A stretch of 64,000 nucleotides of DNA from Mytilus galloprovincialis (lineage: Eukaryota; Mollusca; Bivalvia; Mytilida; Mytilidae), in contig NC_134844.1 of the NCBI RefSeq assembly GCF_965363235.1, positions 53,626,872 to 53,690,871 on the forward strand, given 5' to 3'. This document shows, piece by piece, positions 57,905 to 64,000 of the stretch. The translations under genes were made by a program, and so were the position numbers. Under the pieces are notes generated by a model. That model saw only the letters and a program-made list of their open reading frames with translations, did not search any database and was not told where the DNA came from. Each line of letters opens with the position of its first letter. Positions within the stretch are counted from its first letter, which is position 1.

Positions 57905-60894
57905 AAATTGCGAGAAAGTGTAAATTGTGGTTATTTTAGAATCGCGATATAGCATCTTTGGAGACTAGTTATATTTGTTGTCTTATTGTTTGCTACATGT
58001 TAACGTCCAGTGGCAAATATTTCATGCAATTTGGGACGAGTGTTATTGTTTGAGTTGCAGTTTGTTGATTACATGCTACACATAACACGAAAACTGAAGC
58101 CTATAACAATATAATAAGCTAGTTTGTAATTACACATCCTTATTGACACTGTTATATGTAGTATCCTGTACAAATGTTTACAATAAAACAAACATTACCT
58201 TTTTATTGGAGGTTAAGTGACACTATGAATTATTAAACAAAATATCAATTAAAAAAACTTGTGTGTTATTGCTTTCAAATATGAAACCTAATCTGATTTG
58301 CATTCCGGTACTGTCGTATTATCGACTAAATTATTTCATAAATAAATAAAACTCTGCAATACATTTGCATATTATGCAACCGTATGCTCTGTCATTTATG
58401 TTTTAAAATTCATTGCTATTGATTTCTTGTGTGGTTGATATCATGTTGTAAAAGAGGGACGAAAGATACCAGAGGGATAGTCAAACTCATAAATAGAAAC
58501 AAATAAATTTTTGCTTTCGTTTTTTCGTTATTTTTTTTTTTTTTACAAAATTTACATAAAACGACAGTTTTAAAAACAGAAGTTCCAATTAATGATGCCA
58601 ACCTCTCATTTTAAAGTAAAGACAATGTTTGCCATCAATTTGTTTTTGAAAATCATACAGTTTCTTTGTTTATTTGTTAAGCACAGTTCGGCCCCACGAG
58701 AAATCGTTAAAATGTATACATTATCAACTGATTTACCATAGACAGTATGTGTAAAGTGATATTCAAAAAGCGGTAAAAATCTTGAAACTAATCCGAAAGG
58801 TTCCAAATTTACTGTGTGTTGTTTTCATATCTAAAGCATTGATTTGAGACGAAAATAAAAAAAACATTTTTTTGCATTTTTTGAGATTTCAAAAAACACT
58901 TTTTTCCCAAAAATTTGAAAAAACAATATTTCAACCCATTAATTACAACATGAACATAACTTGATTAGCTTATTGAATATTTTTAAACAAACTTGAAATT
59001 TTATTTAGTACTAAGAAAATTATCTGTCGATTTTTTATTCAACTTTCCGCAAAACTAATTTGCACCCTATGCTCGTTTACACGGAATTTAGATACTTTCC
59101 GACAAGTTTTGATTTTCATTATCACATGTGCATACATTGCAAATGAAAGCTTTTTAAAATAGTATATCTCATTTTGTTTTATATTTAATACTTTTTGATA
59201 AATTTTATTTCAAAGTCGTGTATCACTAGTATATTTATCAAGCTTCAGTTTAAAAGAGGATGACAGACTAAACTTTTATAATATAGCTATATTTTGCCAC
59301 ATATTTTCGGGAGGAGGAGGAGAGAGGCTTGTGCATACTATAATTATGAATAGTTGTCGTAAATTAACACAAACATGATTAAAAAAAAAACCTTCTGTTT
59401 TCAGACAAGAACCGATGTTATCGCTATTTAACGAAATTTTCCATTCATCTTGCTAACTGATAATTTCCTTTCTCAGGAAAGCATCGCTAGGACACGTGGC
59501 GTTGCTAATGAAATTGACAATATCGTCATAAGTAAAATAGCGATAAACAGATTATCTTTGGTCATCTCAACTCGATTGCTTTTCTCACTTTTGCCGTTCC
59601 GGCTCAAGCGAAAAATTCTATCTCGTTGAGATGATCCACGATAAGGTAGCTCTCCACAGTTAGAAAATAAATTAAAAATGAGCCACAAAATGTTTTATCA
59701 TCTATTCCTGGATTTTTAATACATTAACCTAACTGTTTGTGTTGTACATGTGCATATGTTTGTAATCAGTATCTTCCATAGATTTAATTTTCGAAAGTTA
59801 AAACGGTGAAAAATAATTCCTTTTGTATGTATTCATGGCAACATTCTGCGTTTATTTACCATAAAATATTGCAAAAAGGGGAGTGAACATGTCACATATC
59901 CCCCAAAATTACGATCAAACTAAAATTTCAATGTATTTGAGTGATACCTTTCTAGAAACTGTTGACACTAATCTTCCTAATGATCAAATAAATTATGGAT
60001 GTCTTTCGCCTCATTTTTTCGTAAAATCTAATCACAAAGTTCGTGCGACAAAAAGTTGGAAAAAAACATTACAATAATTGCTGGACCAATGTATGGTATA
60101 GACATGTAATACGGACGAGCGGACGCAAAGACCGAAACACATAATGCCCCAAGGTGAGGCATAGAAAGGTCAATTGTTGTCGGACTCCCTTCTAGTAGAT
60201 TTAGTTTGCAGAATTCATTTATGTATAATTCAAACAATTAATGATTTTTTTCCACAGACTTTACTATTTGAAATTGAATTGCGTGTCAATTGATACAGCT
60301 AGTCTGAATATAGATAACATATCACAAACGACAATTAATAAAACAATTAAGGAGGAATATTGATGCCGTTTGTGTATTTAAAGTCGTGTTTTAGAAGCAA
60401 AAATGGTAGGACTATTAGCCTTTGAATTTACTTCATGTTAGATTTGTTAATACAAAGTCATTGAAGCACTTTTATCAATGTTTATATCAATGATCGACTC
60501 AAAACTACAGCCACATAGTCATTTACATGGCTTAAATCTGCAACTTTGTTTGTGTCAAATTCAACCTAACTCAATTTAATCATCTTTGTGTTCGTCAGAG
60601 AAAAAATATTCAAAAGATCTTTCTTTTTCATTGTTCTCAAAATCCTAGAAGTATTTTATTTTGCATTCGATACCGAAAGTTCACATGGTTATCAATTTCG
60701 GTTGAGTGCAAGGAGAATAGCCCTTTATAATATTATGCGCTCCAGCGGTGCTCTATTCGACACAGTTAAACAACAACGATATACAAAATCATTCAAAGAC
60801 TTGGTATTATATTATGTACTTGGGTGTTTGCCTTTTAATCACTACATATTCTTTGATGGTAAGATACTAGTAAGTTCGTTCACACTTCTCAAAA
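57905..60894 (+). repeat. tandem segmental duplication, unit 1 (~3.0 kb)
   Basis: Homologous to 60895-63635. Best block: 58063-58497 versus 61061-61494, about 93% identical by eye. It holds the sequence from a gene terminal exon through its 3' UTR and AATAAA (58182-58187). Further aligned blocks: 59230-59460 with 61815-62020, 60186-60470 with 62640-63100, and 60600-60710 with 63550-63625. The unit boundary falls near the terminal exon. Confidence 0.8.
57940..57968 (+). pseudogene. decayed terminal exon of the tandem gene family, upstream copy
   Basis: After TTATTTTAG the phase-1 reading is SRYSIFGD then TAG, the counterpart of ARYGLFETVVIFD at 60928-60971. The following 3' UTR is the most conserved part of the duplication. 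No matching middle exon was found upstream, so this copy is incomplete. Confidence 0.4.
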
Positions 60895-60971
60895 TTTGAG
60901 TAAAAGTGACAATTTCTTTTGTGTCAGATGCGCGATATGGCTTGTTTGAGACTGTAGTTATTTTTGATTGA
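60649..60971 (+). CDS. unrecognised small gene: middle exon 60649-60858 and terminal exon 60928-60971
   Basis: The middle exon has a strong pyrimidine tract (TTCTTTTTCATTGTTCTC) and acceptor CCTAG at 60648, 210 bp of open frame, and donor GATG/GTAAGA at 60859; it is phase 1 at both ends. Peptide landmarks: FAFDTESSHGYQFRLSARRI, ALYNIMRSSGALFDTV and LGCLPFNHYIFFD. The next acceptor (TTTCTTTTGTGTCAG at 60927) joins in frame to give ARYGLFETVVIFD and a TGA stop. A 3' UTR with AATAAA at 61176-61181 follows and is the part best conserved between duplication units. I recognise no domain. The first exon is unknown; the signal-peptide exon at 55358 has the right phase and would make the product secreted. 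Both splice joins rest on sequence reading only. Confidence 0.45.
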
Positions 60972-61175
60972 CAAAATGGTTGCTGTTTGCTTAACATCTA
61001 GTTACAAATGTTTCATGGATATCCAAAACGAGTTTAATCTTTAAAGTTTCAGTTTATTGATTACATTTACTAGACAAAACACGATAACTGCAGCCATTAA
61101 CAGTATAATAAGCTAGGTTGTAGTTGCACATCCTTATTGACACTTGTATAGGTGATATCGAGTACAAATGTTTAC

Positions 61176-61181
61176 AATAAA
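61176..61181 (+). terminator. polyadenylation signal AATAAA of the tandem gene
   Basis: AATAAA lies 205 bp after the TGA of the terminal exon at 60971. It is conserved with its context (ACAAATGTTTACAATAAAAC) in the other unit at 58182-58187. This supports the strand and 3' end of the predicted gene. Confidence 0.5.
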
Positions 61182-63124
61182 ACAAACATTACCTTTTTAT
61201 TGGCGGTTAAGTGACACTATGAATTATTAAACAAAATATCAATTAAAAATCAACATTTGTGTGTTATTGCTTTCAATAATGAAACCTAATCTGATTTGCA
61301 TTCCGGTACCGTCGTATTATCGACTAAATTATTTCATAAATAAATAAAACTCTGCAATAAATTTGAATATTATGCAACCGTATGCTCTGTCATTTATGTT
61401 TTAAAATTCATTGCTATTGATTTCTTGTGTGGTTGATATCATGTTGTAAAAGAGGGACGAAAGATACCAGAGGGATAGTCAAACTCATAAATAGACAAGA
61501 AATGATAACGCCATGGCTGAAAATGAAAAAGACAAACAGACTAAATGATTCATGCAAATTCAGGACTAGTACAAATTTAACAATTAAACAAATAAAGCAC
61601 TTACTAGACGAATTAGAAAATTGGGTCGACAGAGATAAAAGACTTGAAAAGGGCATGACCACACAATTTTGGCTGTTAAAATGATAATTTGGGATACAAT
61701 TTTAAAAGGATTGTAGAGTTTATTATTTTTGGAAGTTTCAAGGTGCTAGACATATATTGTTGTTTTCCGAATGTCGGTTATGACACTATTTCTTGAGACT
61801 GTCACAATAAAAAATCGACATATTTATCAGGATTCAATTTGAAAGACTATATATATAACATACTATAATTTTATAATTAAGTAATATCATGTGTTGCATA
61901 TTATTAACGGGAAGAGCGAGGCTTATGGATATTAATTACTAACAGTTCTCGTAAATAAACGCTAAAATTGTTTTAAAACTTCCGTTTTCACAGAAAACAT
62001 ACGTTATTTAATTTAATCTGGAATGGGATTTAACAAAAAAAGATAATTTTTCGCACAAAGAACAATATAATTATAAAATAACATTCGGATAAGAGACAGT
62101 TAACAATTAAGAAATCACGACTTTACATAAGAAGGTCCTTTGCAATTTAATACTGTGGTTTTAATTAGATCGATACAACTTAATAAGCTACCTAGACAAA
62201 GAATCGCAAAACTAGGAATGTTTTACTATCATGGATAAAAGACAAATCTTTACATTATGGTAATTTTATTATGCCTTGCTATCTTCTTATTGAAAAATCT
62301 TGAAAAACAGTCATCGATTAGAAATTATTAGAAGAAGATATCAATAAATGAATAAAAGACACATTAATCGTGATTTTCATTGTCTATGGACAATCATTAA
62401 TTCTTTACCTTTTAATTTTTCCTGTGGTCTTATTCAATAAATTTAGAATAATCAATGAAATATCGCCCAGTCAAAAACATAAAAACGTTACTTTTTTTAA
62501 CCATGTGCCACGCTCTCAATACATGTTATATAATCCATTTAAGCAAGTGTTTCAGAAACCCATAGATTACAAAATTAAAACTATTATAAAAAAAAAAACT
62601 GTCTTTATATGTTGTCCTTCTCCTTTCCGGTAGATCCACTTTGCAGAAGTCATTTATGTTATCAGATGATTAAAGATTTTTTTCCATATACTTTACTTTT
62701 AAATTGAATGGCCAGCGGTTCAATTTTAACATAGTCTACTTTGATACAGGCAGTCCTAAATATAGATAAAATATTTTCCACTGGCCATATCACAAATGAC
62801 AATTAACCAATTAAAGAGGAATATAGACGCCGTTTAGATAATGAACGTCGTAGTTAGAAGCGAAATTGGCAGGACTTTTATCCTTTAAATGTACTTCATT
62901 GGTGGCCTTCGGCTGTTGTCTGCTCTATGGTTGGGTTGTTGTCGCTTTGCCACATTCCCCATTTCCTTTCTCAATTTTATTCATGCTAGATTTGTTAATA
63001 AAAAGTCACTAAAACACCCAGCTTCATCGATGTAGTTTGAAGTTTTGAAATTTTATCACATCTCTGAAATTCCTATCAATATTCTTTATTTCGTTGACTC
63101 AAAACTACAGATACTTAATATTCT

Positions 63125-63277
63125 CAGGGGCGGATCCAGCCATTTTAAAAAGGGGGGTTCCCAACCCAGGATAAAGGGGGGTTCCAACTATATGTCCCCA
63201 TTCAAATGCATTGATCGGCCAAAAAAAGGGGGTTTCAACCCCCGGAAACCCCCCCCCCCCCTCTGGATCCGCCACTG
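63125..63277. mobile_element. 153-bp CAGGGGCGGATCCAG MITE, copy 3
   Basis: Ends CAGGGGCGGATCCAG / CTGGATCCGCCACTG are inverted repeats and are flanked by ATTCT at 63120-63124 and 63278-63282. Relative to the 33.5-kb copy the interior is in reverse orientation (TTCAAATGCATTGATCGGCC). It inserted into duplication unit 2 only, so it is younger than the duplication. Confidence 0.88.
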
Positions 63278-63317
63278 ATTCTATAAATCTTCAACTTTGT
63301 TAGTTTCAAATAAAAAA

Positions 63318-63475
63318 AAGAGGGAATAAAGATACAAGAGGAATAGTCAAACTCGTAGATAGAAAATAAAATGACAATGCAATGGCTAAAATGATAACGA
63401 CACATAGACAAAAAATAGTACACAAGGCACAACATGGAAAATAAGACAAACCCAACCTAAAACTAGGAGTTAACT
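63318..63475 (+). repeat. dispersed repeat, GATACCAGA family
   Basis: AAAGATACAAGAGGAATAGT + CAAACTCGTAGATAG ... AATGACAATGCAATGGCTAA ... CAAGGCACAACATGG is another copy of the family at 10.64 kb. It interrupts duplication unit 2 at the point corresponding to about 60570 in unit 1. Confidence 0.65.
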
Positions 63476-63565
63476 CATTTTTTACAATTAATACAATTTA
63501 ATATTTGTTGTGTTCGGCAGTTTGGTTCAGAATATCAATTGTTTGTATAGTCCTCAAAATCGCAG

Positions 63566-63618
63566 AGTTTTTTTTTATGAACGATACCAAAATTTCACTT
63601 GGTTATATATTTCGGTAG
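63566..63618 (+). pseudogene. decayed middle-exon copy in duplication unit 2
   Basis: Acceptor CTCAAAATCGCAG at 63565 corresponds to CTCAAAATCCTAG at 60648. The phase-1 reading FFFMNDTKISLGYIFR, then TAG, parallels YFAFDTESSHGYQFR of unit 1. Homology stops near 63625 where a different repeat begins, so the exon is truncated and broken. Confidence 0.5.
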
Positions 63619-63639
63619 TCAGAGTACATTGGGGATTGG

Positions 63640-64000
63640 CATTGCATTTTTCTCATCACTTGGCGTCAGGCGTCCTGCGTCCGGCGTTCGTCGTCCGTAA
63701 ACTTTTACAAAAATCTTCTCCTCTGAAACTACTGGGCCAAATTTAACCAAACTTGGCCACAATTATCCTTGGGGTATCTAGTTTAAAAAGTGTGTCCGAT
63801 GACCCGGCCATTCAACCAAGATGGCCGCCATGGCTAAAAATAGTACATAGGGGTAAAATGTAGATTTTGGTTAATATCTCTGAAACTAAAGCATTTAGAG
63901 CAAATCTGACAGGGTTAAATTGTTTATCAGGTCAAGATCTATCTTCCCTAAAATTTTCAGACAAATTGGACAGCCTGTTGTTGGGTTGCTGCCCCCTAAT
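63640..64000 (+). repeat. dispersed repeat running off the right edge
   Basis: GGCGTCAGGCGTCCTGCGTC + CGGCGTTCGTCGTCCGTAAA starts the block. It continues through AACTACTGGGCCAAATTTAA, ACCCGGCCATTCAACCAAGA + TGGCCGCCATGGC, and TTGTTGGGTTGCTGCCCC at the end. It is a bivalve-type interspersed repeat without an ORF here. Its right border is outside the window. Confidence 0.6.

Larger units (their letters stand above)
60895..63635 (+). repeat. tandem segmental duplication, unit 2 (~2.7 kb)
   Basis: Second copy of the 57905-60894 unit, in direct orientation. It has suffered deletions relative to unit 1 around 61.5-62.6 kb. It has gained insertions: a repeat at 61447-61545, a GGCCTTCGGCTGTTGTCTGC + TCTATGG fragment at 62905-62980, a MITE at 63125-63277 and a repeat at 63318-63475. 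Period between matched points is about 2.99 kb at the left side. Confidence 0.8.

Noticed and set aside
58606..58806. 66-aa minus-strand ORF (VYGKSVDNVYILTISRG...)
   Set aside because: No recognisable domain or splice pattern, and not conserved in the second duplication unit.
59476..59565. Minus-strand ATG with a hydrophobic, signal-peptide-like start (MTKDNLFIAILLMTILSISL)
   Set aside because: No convincing splice donor before the stop and no downstream partner; the plus strand of the same block is also open, so coding strand is unclear.
59485..59640. Plus-strand open stretch after the acceptor CTTTCTCAG (ESIARTRGVANEIDNIVISK...)
   Set aside because: No donor or homologue identified, and the frame does not connect with the 60649 exon in phase 1.
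59883..60077. 64-codon plus ORF in duplication unit 1 and an 87-codon ORF at the matching place in unit 2 (62370-62633)
   Set aside because: The two peptides are unrelated and there is no homology between the units there, so shared coding function is unlikely.
61550..61684. Plus-strand ORF ending NLTIKQIKHLLDELENWVDR...QFWLLK
   Set aside because: Part of it begins in a dispersed repeat; the only acceptor gives the wrong phase for the neighbouring gene; no counterpart in duplication unit 1.

Overview
The window looks like nuclear DNA from a bivalve mollusc, most likely a mussel such as Mytilus. It is AT-rich with many homopolymer runs. Its recognisable genes are typical bivalve families (C1q domain, vWA/TSP1, small RING). 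Its repeats (GGACGG-rich elements, GGCGGATCCAG mini-transposons, tails ending in ...GGCAATCATACCACATCTTC) belong to families I recognise as common in bivalves. No prokaryotic operons, CRISPR arrays or convincing tRNA/rRNA genes were seen. Species assignment is inference.

Layout. 0-4.4 kb: gene-poor, with an old tandem repeat at the left edge. 4.4-8.0 kb, minus strand: a four-exon gene for a secreted protein with two tandem thrombospondin-type-1 repeats and one von Willebrand A domain; a one-base shift in an A7 run breaks the last exon. 8-14.9 kb: no gene, a striking CCTAGG-rich tandem array (about 11.95-13.18 kb), and two related coding-like relics. 14.9-19.05 kb: a 5'-truncated LINE whose 3.5-kb ORF2 has only two nonsense codons. 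19.5-19.9 kb, minus: the terminal exon of a C1q-domain gene. 21.56-23.34 kb: the 3' part of a YIDD-type retroelement whose 3' tail also occurs as short dispersed copies. 23.9-27.6 kb: three inverted-repeat elements, one filled with GATCGTAGT-type satellite. 28-42 kb: gene-poor, with an inverted pair of dimeric repeats, two foldbacks, minisatellites and small CAG...CTG elements. 42.4 kb: a tiny RING-H2 ORF. 42.7-45.5 kb, minus: a decayed Ty3/gypsy fragment with one LTR. 46.4-50.2 kb: an apparently intact one-intron piggyBac transposase gene with its inverted repeats, inside an older inverted-repeat element. 50-57 kb: mostly non-coding, with a GC-rich foldback and an isolated signal-peptide exon. 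57.9-63.6 kb: a roughly 3-kb tandem duplication whose best-conserved part is the 3' end of an unrecognised small gene. The right end is another dispersed repeat.

The coding genes do not form a pathway. The host genes (vWA/TSP1, C1q, the orphan signal-peptide exon and the tandem-duplicated gene) look extracellular, matching the expanded secreted and recognition families of bivalves. Much of the remaining identifiable sequence is mobile DNA of several classes, some nested. All gene structures come from reading splice signals, phases and motifs by eye; no searches were run.
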